Shown piece after piece: positions 10,977 to 21,699 of a DNA stretch of 64,000 bases; positions within the stretch are counted from its first letter, which is position 1; every line of letters starts with the position of its first letter. The notes under the pieces were generated by a model. It was not told the origin of the DNA and made no database searches. It saw only the letters and a list, made by a program, of their open reading frames with translations. This DNA comes from Haliea sp. (GTDB lineage: Bacteria > Pseudomonadota > Gammaproteobacteria > Pseudomonadales > Halieaceae): NCBI GenBank assembly GCA_002692965.1, contig NZNC01000015.1, positions 310,001 to 374,000 of the forward strand, written 5' to 3'. The position numbers and the translations under genes were made by a program.

Positions 10977-11705
10977 ATGGGAAAATTGTCGGGTAAGACG
11001 GCCATTATCACCGGCGCCGCCCAGGGCATGGGAGCCAATCACGCCCGCCGTTTCGTGGCCGAGGGCGCCAATGTGGTCCTGACCGATTTGCAGGAAGAGA
11101 CCGGCGTTGCCCTGGCGCAGGAGCTCGGCGAGTCGGCGCGCTTTGTGCGCCAGGACGTGTCCAGCGAGAGCGACTGGGATGCCGTGGTCAAGACCGCTGA
11201 AGAGGCCTTTGGTGGCATCGACATCCTGGTCAACAATGCCGGCATGTACTTTATTTGCCCGGTGGACGAAGCCGAGCCCGACAAGGTGCGCAAACTGCTG
11301 GAAGTGAATGTCTTCGGTAGCTGGCTGGGTATCAGCAAAGTGGTGCCGTCGATGAAGCAACGCGGCGGCGGCGCCATCGTCAACCTCGCTTCCCTCGCGG
11401 GCGCCCGCGGCATTCCCTGGCACGCCATCTACGGCGCCTCCAAGTGGGCAGTGCGCGGCCTGACCAAGACCGCAGCCTACGACCTGGGACCGGCGAATAT
11501 CCGGGTGAATGCAGTCCTGCCCGGTGCGGTCCAGGATACCGGCATGTTCTCCGGTGGGACCCCGGAGCAGATGCAGCAGATACCCCTGCAGCGCCCCGCC
11601 ACCCTGGACGAAGTGTCTGACCTGGTGGTCTTCCTGGCCTCCAGCGAGGCGACCTACATCACCGGCGGTGACCACTTTATCGACGGCGGCCGGGGCCTCT
11701 GGTAG
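10977..11705 (+). CDS. SDR-family oxidoreductase (3-oxoacyl-ACP/steroid dehydrogenase-like)
   Basis: A 242-residue classical SDR. The NAD(P) motif is TGAAQGMG, followed by the NNAG structural motif. The catalytic residues are Ser in NLASLAG, Tyr152 and Lys156 in YGASK. An acidic residue after strand 2 (LTDLQ) suggests a preference for NAD over NADP. AAGGAG lies ~12 nt before ATG 10977. The sequence type is shared by 3-alpha/20-beta-hydroxysteroid dehydrogenases and related enzymes. An acyl-CoA ligase follows 94 nt downstream on the same strand, so the two may act on one compound. Confidence 0.87.
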   Translation: MGKLSGKTAIITGAAQGMGANHARRFVAEGANVVLTDLQEETGVALAQELGESARFVRQDVSSESDWDAVVKTAEEAFGGIDILVNNAGMYFICPVDEAEPDKVRKLLEVNVFGSWLGISKVVPSMKQRGGGAIVNLASLAGARGIPWHAIYGASKWAVRGLTKTAAYDLGPANIRVNAVLPGAVQDTGMFSGGTPEQMQQIPLQRPATLDEVSDLVVFLASSEATYITGGDHFIDGGRGLW

Positions 11706-11798
11706 GCGCCGACTGCACAGGGCGGGCGGCTCCGCTGTCTGCCCGCGTACCCGCGGGTGCCGAACATCCTATCGAGCGCTGACATAACGAGAAGAGCG

Positions 11799-13370
11799 AT
11801 GATGGAGCACACACTACAGCGGCCTCTGCTGGCCAGTCGCAATGCCATCGGCGATGCCTTTCGCCGCAGTGCCGCCCGCTACCGCGACAAGCTGGCCCTG
11901 GTCTACGGCGACCGACAATGGACCTACCGGGAGCTGGATGCTGCGGTCAACCGCGTGGCCGTCTGGTTGCTGCAGCAGGAGCTGAAACCGGGTGACCGCG
12001 TGGCCGCACTGGGCAAGAACTCCGATTTGTATCTGCTGCTCTGGCTGGCCTGCAGCCGGGCCGGACTGGTGCATGTACCGCTGAATTTCGCCCTGCGCGG
12101 GGAGGAGCTCGCCTATCCCCTGCGCCACGCGGGCGCGCGGGCTCTGTTTGTCGACAGCGACCTGGAGGGCCCCGTGGATGAAGCCCTGGCGGCCGGGGGC
12201 GAGACCATCGGCATCCGCCATCGCCTGCGCGGCGAGGACAGCGAGTTGCTCGACGTCATGCTGGCGCAGGGCGACCCGGGGGAGCCCGAGGGCCCGCCCT
12301 CGGCGTCTGCGCCGGTGCAGATCATGTACACCTCGGGTACCACGTCCCTGCCCAAGGGCGTGGTATTGAGTCACGAGGGGCAGCTGTTCCACTATTTAAG
12401 CTGCATCATCGAATGCGAGTATCACGCCTCCGATCGCGTGTTGGCTGCCCTGCCCCTCTACCACACGGCGCAGCTGCATGTCTTCTGCATGCCTCAGCTG
12501 CTGGTGGGGGCATCCATCTGGCTGATCGACAGTGCGGCGCCGGAACGCTGCCTGGCGATGATCGAAGAACACCAGCTGAATTCCTTCTTCGCGCCGCCGA
12601 CGGTGTGGATCAATCTGCTGCGCTCCCCGGAGCGCTCGGCGCGCAATATCCGCTCCCTGCGCAAGCTCTACTACGGCGCCTCGATCATGCCCGGTGCCGT
12701 GGTGCAGGAGTTGCAGGATGCCCTGGAGCAGCCGCGTCTCTACAATTGCTATGGGCAGACCGAGATGGGCTCCCTGGCAACGGTGCTGTCACCTGAGGAT
12801 CACGCCGAGCGCCCCACCTCCGCCGGCAGGCCGGTGCTGCACGTGGAGACGCGTATCGTCGACGAGGAGATGCGCTTCCTGCCCGCCGGCGAGACCGGGG
12901 AGATCGTGCACCGTTCGCCCCAGGTGATGCAGGCCTACCTGGACAACCAGGAGGCAACCCGCGAGGCCTTCGAGGGGGGCTGGTTCCACTCCGGTGATCT
13001 CGGCTATTTCGACGAGGCGGGCTACCTGTATATCGTCGACCGGGTCAAGGACGTGGTCAATTCCGGCGGCGTGCTGGTGTCCAGTCGCGAAGTGGAGGAA
13101 GTCATCTACAAGCACCCGGCGGTATCGGAGGTGGCGGTGATCGCCCTGCCCGACCCGCGCTGGATCGAAGCGGTGTGCGCGGTGGTGGTGCTGCGTGAGG
13201 GTGAGGAAGCCTCGGCGGAGGCGCTGATGGAGTGGGCGGGCCAGGGGCTGGCCCGCTACAAGGTGCCCAAGCGGGTATTCTTTGCCGACAGCTTGCCGGT
13301 GAATCCCTCCGGCAAGGTCCTCAAGCGGGAGCTGCGGGAGCGTTTCGCGGACCAGGCCAGCGGGGGCTGA
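11799..13370 (+). CDS. Acyl-CoA synthetase (AMP-dependent ligase)
   Basis: A 523-residue ANL-superfamily ligase. The AMP-binding P-loop is YTSGTTSLPKG (residues 177-187). YNCYGQTEMG is the A5-type adenylate motif, GWFHSGDLGYFDEAGY is the A7 motif, and NPSGKVLKRELR near the C-terminus contains the A10 catalytic Lys. It would activate a fatty or other carboxylic acid to its CoA thioester. The start is ATG 11799 (or 11802); upstream in-frame codons lack a ribosome site. Together with the SDR upstream it looks like part of a beta-oxidation-type pathway for an unusual acid. A strong hairpin follows the stop. Confidence 0.88.
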   Translation: MMEHTLQRPLLASRNAIGDAFRRSAARYRDKLALVYGDRQWTYRELDAAVNRVAVWLLQQELKPGDRVAALGKNSDLYLLLWLACSRAGLVHVPLNFALRGEELAYPLRHAGARALFVDSDLEGPVDEALAAGGETIGIRHRLRGEDSELLDVMLAQGDPGEPEGPPSASAPVQIMYTSGTTSLPKGVVLSHEGQLFHYLSCIIECEYHASDRVLAALPLYHTAQLHVFCMPQLLVGASIWLIDSAAPERCLAMIEEHQLNSFFAPPTVWINLLRSPERSARNIRSLRKLYYGASIMPGAVVQELQDALEQPRLYNCYGQTEMGSLATVLSPEDHAERPTSAGRPVLHVETRIVDEEMRFLPAGETGEIVHRSPQVMQAYLDNQEATREAFEGGWFHSGDLGYFDEAGYLYIVDRVKDVVNSGGVLVSSREVEEVIYKHPAVSEVAVIALPDPRWIEAVCAVVVLREGEEASAEALMEWAGQGLARYKVPKRVFFADSLPVNPSGKVLKRELRERFADQASGG

Positions 13371-13401
13371 GGCCCGCACGACCGGGTGGCAAGCAGGGTC
13401 G

Positions 13402-13423
13402 CCCCGGGCGCTGAAGCCCGGGG
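13402..13423. terminator. Terminator-like hairpin between ligase and glyS
   Basis: A perfect inverted repeat CCCCGGGC (13402-13409), loop GCTGAA, GCCCGGGG (13416-13423), located between convergent genes. There is no T-run on either side, so it may act as an mRNA 3' end stabiliser or a weak bidirectional terminator. Confidence 0.55.
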
Positions 13424-13438
13424 GCTGGGTGCCGCCTC

Positions 13439-15525
13439 TCAGTCGCCCTTGCCGAGCCCGGCCAGCTGGGAAATATCCGCTACCTGCAGGAAGCGCTGGC
13501 GCAGGGCGTGCAGCAGGTTCAGGCGGTTGCGACGCAGGGCCTCGTTGTCGCTGTTGACCATGACACCATCGAAGAAGGCATCCACCGGCTGCTGCAGCGC
13601 CGCCAGGCAGGACAGCGCCTCCGTGTAGCGCCCCGCCGCCAGATGCGTTCCACTGGTTTCACCCAGTGTGCGGAGTTGTTCGGCGAGCTGGCGCTCTTCC
13701 GTCGCTTCCAGCAAGTCGTCGTCAACGTCGCCAAAGCGGTAGCCGGATTCCAGCTTGTCGAGAATGTTGCCCACGCGCTTGTTGGCGGCGGCCAGTGCCT
13801 CCGCCTCGGGCAGGCGGGTGAAGGCGTCCACTGCCTTGACCCGGCGCTGGATATCCAGCGGGCGCGAGGGCCGGTTGGCACTCACGGCGCGGAACACCTC
13901 GACCGGGATGCCATCCTCTTCATACCAGGCGCGGAAGCGCTCCAGTACATAGTCGAGCACCTGCTCGGCGCAATCCGCCTGCAGGGTGTCCTCAGGGAAC
14001 TGTCCTACCGCCAGGGCCAGGCACTCGCGCAGGTCGAGGTCCAGCTCCTTTTCCACCAGGATGCGCAGTACCGCCAGAGAGGCGCGGCGCAGGGCAAAGG
14101 GGTCCTTGGAGCCGGTGGGCGGCTGGCCAATGCCGAAGATGCCCACCAGGGTGTCCAGGCGGTCGGCCAGGGCGACTGCTGCCGCGGTCAGGCCCTCGGG
14201 CAGCCGGTCCCCGGCAAAGCGCGGCCAGTACTGCTGTTCCAGGGCGTCGGCAACCGCGGGGTCCTCGCCGTCGTGGCGCGCATAGTAGGCGCCGGCAATG
14301 CCCTGCATGTCGGCGAACTCGAGCACCATCTCGGTGGTCAGGTCGGCCTTGCCCAGCAGGCCCGCACGCTGGGCCAGCTCCGCCGGACTGCCCAGGCGCT
14401 GCGCCAGCTCACCGGCGAGCCGGGAGACGCGGCGAGCCTTGTCGTGCAGGGTGCCCAGCTGCTGCTGGAACACGACATTGCGCAGGTCGTCGACCCGGGA
14501 GGCCAGGCTGCGCTTGCGGTCGGTCTCGAAGAAGAAGGCGGCGTCGCTCAGGCGCGGCCGGATCACCCGCTCGTTGCCGGCGATCACCTGGGCCGGGTCC
14601 CGGCTCTCGATATTGGCCACGGTGATGAAGTGGGGCAGCAGGCGCCCTTCGCCATCCACCACGTGGAAGTACTTCTGGTGCTCCTTCATGGAGGAGATCA
14701 GGGCTTCCGCGGGGACGTCGAGGAAGCGCTCCTCGAAGTTGCCGGTCAGCGCCACTGGCCACTCCACCAGGCCGGTGACTTCCTCCAGCAGGTCGGGGTC
14801 GATGACTGCATTGGCTTTCAGCGCGCTGGCTTCCACCTCGACCTGCTCGCGGATCATCGCCTGGCGCTCGTCGAAGCTGGCGACCACGTGAGCCGCGGCC
14901 AGTGCCGCGGGGTAGTCCCCGGGCTGCTTGAGCACAATCTCGCCACTGCTGTGGACCCGGTGGCCGCGGGTGACATTGCCCGTGGGCAGGCCCAGGACTT
15001 CGCCAAAGTTCGATTCGCTGCCGAGCATGGCGACCACCCAGTGTACCGGGCGCACGAACTCCACTCGGCTGGCGCCCCAGCGCATGCGCTTGGCTACCGG
15101 CAGTTCGCGGATGCTTTCGTGGATGATCTCGTTGAGGCAGTCCCGGGTGCGCGCACCGGCCTGGGTGCTACGCAGGCCCAGGCGCGGCCCCTTGGGCGTC
15201 TCGATGACCTGCAGCTGGTCGGGCTCGACGCCCTGCTTGCGGGCAAAGCCCAGGGCCGCCGGCTTCCACTCGCCGGCCTCGTCCCGGGCCTGGGCCGCCG
15301 GCGGGCCGAGGGTCTCGACCTCGCGGTCCTCGGCCTGCAGGGCCACGCTCTCCACCAGCACCGCCAGGCGCCGCGGCGAGGCGAACCATTGCACCGCACC
15401 AAAGCTCAGTTCGCGCTGTTGCAGCCCGGCCAGAATGCCGTCGCGGAAGGCCAGCCCCAGGACTTTCAGGGATTTCGGTGGCAGCTCCTCGGTGCCCAGC
15501 TCTACCAGCAGCGTTTCGGTCTGGC

Positions 15526-15529
<4 letters not shown>
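13439..15529 (-). CDS. glyS: Glycyl-tRNA synthetase beta subunit
   Basis: A 696-residue protein of the length expected for bacterial GlyS. It starts with the family N-terminus [15 protein letters not shown] and has RMRWG-R-FVRPVHW and HRVHSSGEI segments typical of the family. The beta subunit carries the tRNA-recognition regions and pairs with GlyQ in an alpha2-beta2 enzyme charging tRNA-Gly in the cytoplasm. Its ATG overlaps the glyQ stop by 4 nt (15526-15529), so the subunits are translationally coupled. Long open frames on the opposite strand here are shadows. Confidence 0.97.
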
Positions 15530-16464
<935 letters not shown>

Positions 16465-16589
16465 AGGTCACCTGTTCGCGGTTGGCACAAAAGGCCGGTA
16501 TTATACAGGCTCTCGCCACGGGGGCATACGTCGCCCCGTGCCCACAGGCACCCCGCGGGTGCCCGACCATTACACTATCGAGGAATCCC

Positions 16590-17387
16590 GTGATTTACGG
16601 AAAACTGGTGGCGGGCCTGCTCGGCCTGCTCATAGCCGGCCCACTGGGGCTGCTGATTGGTCTGGCCCTGGGGCACCTGTTCGATCGCGGCCTGCTGCAG
16701 ACCTTGCGGGCGGGTTCACCCGAGGCAGTGGCGCGCGCCCGGGAGGTGTTTTTCGAGACCACCTTCTTGCTCCAGGGGCACCTGGCCAAGGCCGACGGTC
16801 GCATTTCCGAGGAGGAGGTCGCCCACACCGAGGAAGTTTTCCGCCACATGGGGCTGGATGCGGCCCGTCGCCAGCGGGCGATCGAGCTGTTCCGCCGCGG
16901 CGCCGCGGCGGATTTCGACCTCGTCGGTACGGTCACCACCTTCCGCGAGGTGTGTGGCAAGCGCCCTGCCCTGCGGGAAACCCTGCTGCTGTTCCTGGTC
17001 TCCCTGGCCCTGGCGGATCGCCAGCTGGACCCGGCAGAGCACCGTACCCTGCGCCAGATTGCCGGCCTGCTGGGCTTCAGCGACGCCCAGCTGGAGCAGC
17101 TGCTGCGCATGGCGCGGGCCCAGGAGCAGTTCCACAGCCGCCCCGGCGGCGGTGCCCAGGCGGACACCCCGGACCGCCTGCAGGCGGCCTACGAGGCCCT
17201 CGGGGTCAAGCCGGAGATCTCCGATGCTGAGCTCAAGCGCGCCTATCGCAAGCTGATGAGCGAGCACCACCCGGACAAGCTGGCGTCCCGCGGGGTGCCC
17301 GAGGAAGTGATCCGCCTAAGCACCGAGCGCTCCCAGGAAATCACCGCCGCCTACGAGCTGATCCGCAAGCACCGCGATCGCAAGTGA
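16590..17387 (+). CDS. djlA: DjlA-like membrane-anchored J-domain co-chaperone
   Basis: A 265-residue protein. One N-terminal membrane helix with several glycines (residues ~5-28) is followed by a TerB-like helical domain (about 45-175; AKADGRISEEEVAH) and a C-terminal J domain with the signature H227-P228-D229 in HHPDKL. This is the DjlA architecture; DjlA stimulates DnaK ATPase at the inner membrane and is linked to envelope stress signalling. GTG 16590 is chosen because GAGGA lies ~6-10 nt upstream and the membrane helix starts immediately. It is divergent from glyQ. Confidence 0.9.
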   Translation: MIYGKLVAGLLGLLIAGPLGLLIGLALGHLFDRGLLQTLRAGSPEAVARAREVFFETTFLLQGHLAKADGRISEEEVAHTEEVFRHMGLDAARRQRAIELFRRGAAADFDLVGTVTTFREVCGKRPALRETLLLFLVSLALADRQLDPAEHRTLRQIAGLLGFSDAQLEQLLRMARAQEQFHSRPGGGAQADTPDRLQAAYEALGVKPEISDAELKRAYRKLMSEHHPDKLASRGVPEEVIRLSTERSQEITAAYELIRKHRDRK

Positions 17388-17422
17388 CGGCGCGGCAGCT
17401 TGCCCACGGGGGTGCAGCCTGT

Positions 17423-17453
17423 CGCGCCCTCAGCGCCCGGGTAACGGGGCGCG
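17423..17453. terminator. GC-rich hairpin between convergent djlA and trkH
   Basis: CGCGCCC (17423-17429) pairs with GGGCGCG (17447-17453) across a 17-nt loop, in the 81-nt gap between converging genes. There is no T-run, so a role in termination is tentative. Confidence 0.35.
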
Positions 17454-17468
17454 CGGTTCACGCGCAGG

Positions 17469-18917
17469 TCAGAGCCGCCAGAACATGGGCGTGAACAGCA
17501 CCAGCAGGGTAAAGATCTCCAGGCGCCCCAGCAGCATCGCCAGGCACAGCATGCCCTTGGCGGCGTCGCTGATGCTGGCGTAGTTGGCACTCACCTCGCC
17601 CAGCCCCGGTCCCAGGTTGTTAAGGCTGGCCGCCACCGCGGAAAAGGCGGTGAGGAAATCCAGGCCGGTGGCCAGCATGCCCAGCATCAGGGTGACAAAC
17701 ACGAACATGTAGACGGCGAAAAAGCTCCACACCGCGCTGACCATGCTGGCCTCGACCCGCCGGCGGCCGATTTTCAGGGGAATGATCGCCTTGGGGTGGA
17801 CCAGCTGCTTGAGCTCGCGGATGCCCTGCTTGGTGATGAGCATCAGGCGCACCGCCTTGATGCCGCCGGCGGTGGAACCGACGCAGCCGCCCATGAAGGA
17901 CATCATCAGGAGCAGTACCGGGAGGAAGGTCGGCCAGAGGCTGAAGTCGGTGGCGCCAAAGCCCGTGGTTGTGGCGATCGACACGGTGTGGAAGAGGCCC
18001 TGTACCAGCCCGTGTTCCACGCTCAGTGCCCCGCTGAGGATCAGGTAGCTGCACACTACCGCGCTACCCAGCAGCATCACCCCGAGGAAAAAGCGCGATT
18101 CCGAGTCCTGTCGATAGGCGCCCAGGCTGCGCCGGCGCCAGGCCATGAAGTGCAGGCCGAAGTTCATCGCCGAGACCAGCATGAACAGGGTGCAGATGAG
18201 CAGGATGGCGTCGCTCTCGAAGTAGCCCATGCTGGCGTCGTGGGTGGAAAAGCCGCCGATGGCGACGGTGGAAAAGGCGTGGGCCACGGCATCGAAGCCG
18301 CTCATCCCCGCCGCCAGATAGGCCAGGGCGCAGATTGCGGTCAGGGCGACGTAGACCACAAACAGAGCCTTGGCGGTTTCCGCAATACGCGGGGTCAGTT
18401 TGCGGTCCTTGGTCGGGCCGGGTATCTCCGCGCGATACAGCTGCATGCCCCCGATGCCCAGCATGGGCAATACCGCGACCGCGATGACGATGATGCCGAT
18501 GCCCCCCAGCCACTGCAGCAGCTGCCGGTAGATGAGAATCGACCGGGGCAGATCGTCGAGACCGGTGATCACCGTGGCCCCGGTGGTGGTTAGCCCGGAG
18601 ATGGACTCGAAGACCGCGTCCATGGGGCTCAGGCGCAGGCTTTCCGCCAGGGCGAAGGGCAGCGCACCGGCCAGGCCCAGTACGGTCCAGAACAGCGAGG
18701 TGACCAGGAAGCCGTCGCGAATTCGCAGCTCCTGGCGGGCGTACTGGAAAGGCAGCCAGAGCACGAAGCCGGCAAGGAAGGTCAGGCCGAGGGCGGTGAC
18801 GAAACTGGTAGCGGTGCTGTCTTCTTCCAGCAGGGCCACCAGCAGCGGCACCAGCAGGGTGCTGCTGAACAGCATGAGCAGCAGGCCGAGAATGCGCAGG
18901 GTAACGGTGAGATGCAC
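17469..18917 (-). CDS. trkH: TrkH/TrkI potassium uptake membrane subunit
   Basis: A 482-residue polytopic membrane protein. Four pore-loop filter segments are visible: GLTTTGATV, AFSTVAIGGFS, IATTTGFGATD and NNLGPGLG. GGCVGSTAGGIK, also diagnostic of the family, is present. It forms the K+ translocating pore of the Trk system and is gated by TrkA, encoded immediately upstream in the same operon (9-nt gap). It lies last in the def-fmt-rsmB-trkA-trkH run. Confidence 0.95.
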   Translation of the reverse strand: MHLTVTLRILGLLLMLFSSTLLVPLLVALLEEDSTATSFVTALGLTFLAGFVLWLPFQYARQELRIRDGFLVTSLFWTVLGLAGALPFALAESLRLSPMDAVFESISGLTTTGATVITGLDDLPRSILIYRQLLQWLGGIGIIVIAVAVLPMLGIGGMQLYRAEIPGPTKDRKLTPRIAETAKALFVVYVALTAICALAYLAAGMSGFDAVAHAFSTVAIGGFSTHDASMGYFESDAILLICTLFMLVSAMNFGLHFMAWRRRSLGAYRQDSESRFFLGVMLLGSAVVCSYLILSGALSVEHGLVQGLFHTVSIATTTGFGATDFSLWPTFLPVLLLMMSFMGGCVGSTAGGIKAVRLMLITKQGIRELKQLVHPKAIIPLKIGRRRVEASMVSAVWSFFAVYMFVFVTLMLGMLATGLDFLTAFSAVAASLNNLGPGLGEVSANYASISDAAKGMLCLAMLLGRLEIFTLLVLFTPMFWRL

Positions 18918-18926
18918 GTCGCCCCC

Positions 18927-20300
18927 TCAGAAGAAGCCGAAACCGACGGCGAACAGCTTTTCCACCGCCGAGATCCGGCTGCGATCCACCAGAAACAGGA
19001 TGACGTGATCCTCGGTCTCGATCACCACATCGCGGTGGGCGATCAGCACCTCTTCCCCGCGCACCACGGCGCCGATGGTCACCCCCTCGGGCAGCGGAAT
19101 TTCGTCGATGCGCCGGCCGACTACCTTGGAGGAGTAGGCGTCGCCCCGCGCCGTCAGCTCGATCGCCTCGGCGGCACCGCGCCGCAGGGAGTGCACCATG
19201 CTGATATCGCCCCGGCGCACGTGGGTGAGCAGGCTGCCGATGGTGATTTGCTGGGGAGAGATGGCGATGTCGATCTCGTCCCCCACCAGGTCGGCGTAGG
19301 CCGGGTTGGTGATCAGGGTGATCACCTTCTTGGCGCCCATGCGCTTGGCCAGCATCGACATCATGATGTTGGATTCGTCGTTATTGGTGAGGGCGCAGAA
19401 GACATCGGTGGATTCGATATTTTCCCCGGTGAGGAGCGCCGGCTCGGAGGCGCTGCCGTGGAGCACGATGGCATGGCGCAGGCTTTCCGACAGTACCCGG
19501 CATCTCTCGTAGGACTGCTCGATCACCTTAACCTGGTAGTCCGCTTCAATGCGCAGGGCGAGGGTGGCGCCGATATTGCCACCGCCGGCGATCATCACCC
19601 GGTGATAGGGCTTGTCGACCTTGCGCAGCTCGGACATCACCGCGCGGATGTCCTTGCGCGCGGCAATGAAAAAGACCTCGTCGTCGGCCTCCACTACCGT
19701 ATTGCCTTCGGGAATGATGGCGCGGTCGCGACGGAAGATCGCGGCGACGCGGGTATCCACTCGCGGCATGTGTTGGCGAATGGCCTGCAGCTCCTCGCCG
19801 ACAATGGGGCCGCCGTGATAGGCGCGCACGGCCACCAGCTGGGCGCGGCCCTCAGCGAAATCCAGTACCTGAAGGGCGCCCGGGTTGGCGATCAATTCGA
19901 CAATGCTCTTGGTCACCAGTTGTTCCGGCCCGATGATCACGTCCACCGGGATGTGGTCGGGGGTGAACAGTTTTTCCTGGTGGGCCAGGTAGTCGGGGGA
20001 GCGCACCCGCGAGATCTTGGTGGGGGTGTTGTAGAGAGTGTGGGCGATCTGGCAGGCCATCATGTTGATCTCGTCGCTGTTGGTCACGGCGATCAGCATG
20101 TCGGCGTCTTCGGCGCCGGCCTGGTACAGAGTGATTGGGTGGGAGGCCGCACCGGTGACGGTACCGATATCCAGGCGCTCCTGCAGGGCGCGCAAGCGGT
20201 CGGCATCCATGTCCACCACGGTAATATCGTTCTGTTCATTGGCCAGGTGCTCGGCCAGTGTGCCTCCCACCTGACCGGCACCGAGAATGATGATCTTCAT
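18927..20300 (-). CDS. trkA: Trk system NAD-binding regulatory subunit
   Basis: A 457-residue peripheral protein with two RCK halves. The first Rossmann fold begins at the start ([19 protein letters not shown]). The second begins mid-protein ([17 protein letters not shown]), and each is followed by a TrkA-C domain. It binds NAD(H)/ATP and gates TrkH. It sits between rsmB and trkH, as in many gammaproteobacteria. The 94-nt gap to rsmB is the longest in this operon, so an internal promoter is possible. Confidence 0.96.
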   Translation of the reverse strand: MKIIILGAGQVGGTLAEHLANEQNDITVVDMDADRLRALQERLDIGTVTGAASHPITLYQAGAEDADMLIAVTNSDEINMMACQIAHTLYNTPTKISRVRSPDYLAHQEKLFTPDHIPVDVIIGPEQLVTKSIVELIANPGALQVLDFAEGRAQLVAVRAYHGGPIVGEELQAIRQHMPRVDTRVAAIFRRDRAIIPEGNTVVEADDEVFFIAARKDIRAVMSELRKVDKPYHRVMIAGGGNIGATLALRIEADYQVKVIEQSYERCRVLSESLRHAIVLHGSASEPALLTGENIESTDVFCALTNNDESNIMMSMLAKRMGAKKVITLITNPAYADLVGDEIDIAISPQQITIGSLLTHVRRGDISMVHSLRRGAAEAIELTARGDAYSSKVVGRRIDEIPLPEGVTIGAVVRGEEVLIAHRDVVIETEDHVILFLVDRSRISAVEKLFAVGFGFF

Positions 20301-20394
20301 GCTGGCGCTAGCCCCGCCTCGAATTCATGGCACCTTAATGAAAAGCCTGCGGAATTGTAAGCGCTGGCCAGGCACATTTTTCTACAGCGTCGCC

Positions 20395-21699
20395 TCAGTC
20401 GCCTTTGCGCAGCAGGGCGTAGTAAAGCCCATCGCTGCCATCGGCGGCGGGCAGCCACTGCCGGCCCGCCGGGCGGCTCTGGCCGGAGTGCACGGGCAGT
20501 TCCAGCAGCCGGGCGTCGTCATGACGCTGCAGAATGCGCATCACCACTTCGTGGTTCTCCGTGGCAAGGATCGAGCAGGTGACGTAGAGCAGGTGCCCAC
20601 CCGCGGCCAGCAAGGGCCACAGGCCCTCCAGAATCTCCACTTGCTGCCGCGCCATGGCCGCCAGGTCCGCGGGCCGGCGCAGCAGCTTGATGTCCGGGTG
20701 GCGGCGAATCACGCCGGTGGCGGAGCACGGAACATCCGCGAGAATGCCTTGGAATTGCCCTCTCTGCAGCACCGAGGGTGGCTGCGCGGCATTCCCGGTG
20801 ACCAGCTCCGCCTGCAAGCCCAGCCGGCTGAGATTTTCCCGGACCCGGGCCAGGCGCTCCGGGTCGACATCCATTGCCGTCAGCGCCAGTTGCGGGTGGT
20901 GTTCGAGCAGGTGACAGGCCTTGCCGCCGGGGGCGGCACAGGCGTCCAGCACGCGATCGCCCGGGGCAAGCGGCAGCAGCTGGGCGGCGAGCTGGGCGGC
21001 CTCGTCCTGCACCGAGACCTGGCCGGCGTGGAAGCCAGGCAGCTCGGCGACGTCCACCGGCTGTGCCAGGGTCAGGGCGTCCGCACTCAGCTGGCCCGCG
21101 GTGGCCGCCAGGCCCGCGGTGCGCAGTGCCTCGCGATAGTCGTCCCGGGAGAGGCGCTGGCGGTTCACACGCAGGGTCATGGGCGGGGGAGCGTTATTGG
21201 CGTGGATGATCGCTTCCGCCTGGGCCGGCCATTCGCGGTGGATGGCGTCATAGAGCCAGGGTGGGTGAGCAGCGGCGGCGGCTGCGGGCAGGCTGGCAAC
21301 CAGCGTCTCAGCCTCGCGCTGGTAACGTCGCAGGACGGCGTTGCACAGCCCGCGGGCCCAGTCCTTGCGCAGGACCCGGGTGGCACCCACGGTGGCGGCG
21401 ACCGCGGCGTGGTCGGGAATGCGCATGGCCTCCAGCTGATAGAGCCCCAACAAGAGCAGTGCCTGGATATCGCGGTCCTTGTCGCGCAGGGGCTTGTCGA
21501 GCAAGGGGGTCAGCTGGGCCTGCAGCCGCGGGTAGAGCCGCAGGCAGCCGTAGCAGAGTTGTTGCAGGAGGCCGCGATCCCGCGCAGATACCTTTTCCAG
21601 CGCCGCCGGCAGGCAGGCGTTGAGGGTGCTGCCGCCGAGTACGCGGGCCAGAGTCTGCGCGGCCACTGCTCGCAGTGCCGTGCCGCGATCTGCGGCCAC
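20395..21699 (-). CDS. rsmB: 16S rRNA m5C967 methyltransferase RsmB
   Basis: A 434-residue protein. The N-terminal NusB-like RNA-binding domain (about 1-135) is followed by a Rossmann methyltransferase. The SAM motif is DACAAPGGKACHLLE, the cysteine motif IV reads ADVPCSATGVIRRHPD, and the catalytic Cys motif VI is YVTCSILATEN. It methylates C967 of 16S rRNA. The GTG start at 21699 shares its first G with the TAG stop of fmt, so translation is coupled. Confidence 0.96.
   Translation of the reverse strand: MAADRGTALRAVAAQTLARVLGGSTLNACLPAALEKVSARDRGLLQQLCYGCLRLYPRLQAQLTPLLDKPLRDKDRDIQALLLLGLYQLEAMRIPDHAAVAATVGATRVLRKDWARGLCNAVLRRYQREAETLVASLPAAAAAAHPPWLYDAIHREWPAQAEAIIHANNAPPPMTLRVNRQRLSRDDYREALRTAGLAATAGQLSADALTLAQPVDVAELPGFHAGQVSVQDEAAQLAAQLLPLAPGDRVLDACAAPGGKACHLLEHHPQLALTAMDVDPERLARVRENLSRLGLQAELVTGNAAQPPSVLQRGQFQGILADVPCSATGVIRRHPDIKLLRRPADLAAMARQQVEILEGLWPLLAAGGHLLYVTCSILATENHEVVMRILQRHDDARLLELPVHSGQSRPAGRQWLPAADGSDGLYYALLRKGD

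Noticed and set aside
16482-16506. Plus-strand promoter for djlA (TTGGCA with TATTAT/TTATAC)
   Set aside because: The spacing is only 11-13 nt, too short for a sigma-70 promoter; a sigma-54 reading also fails at the -12 element.
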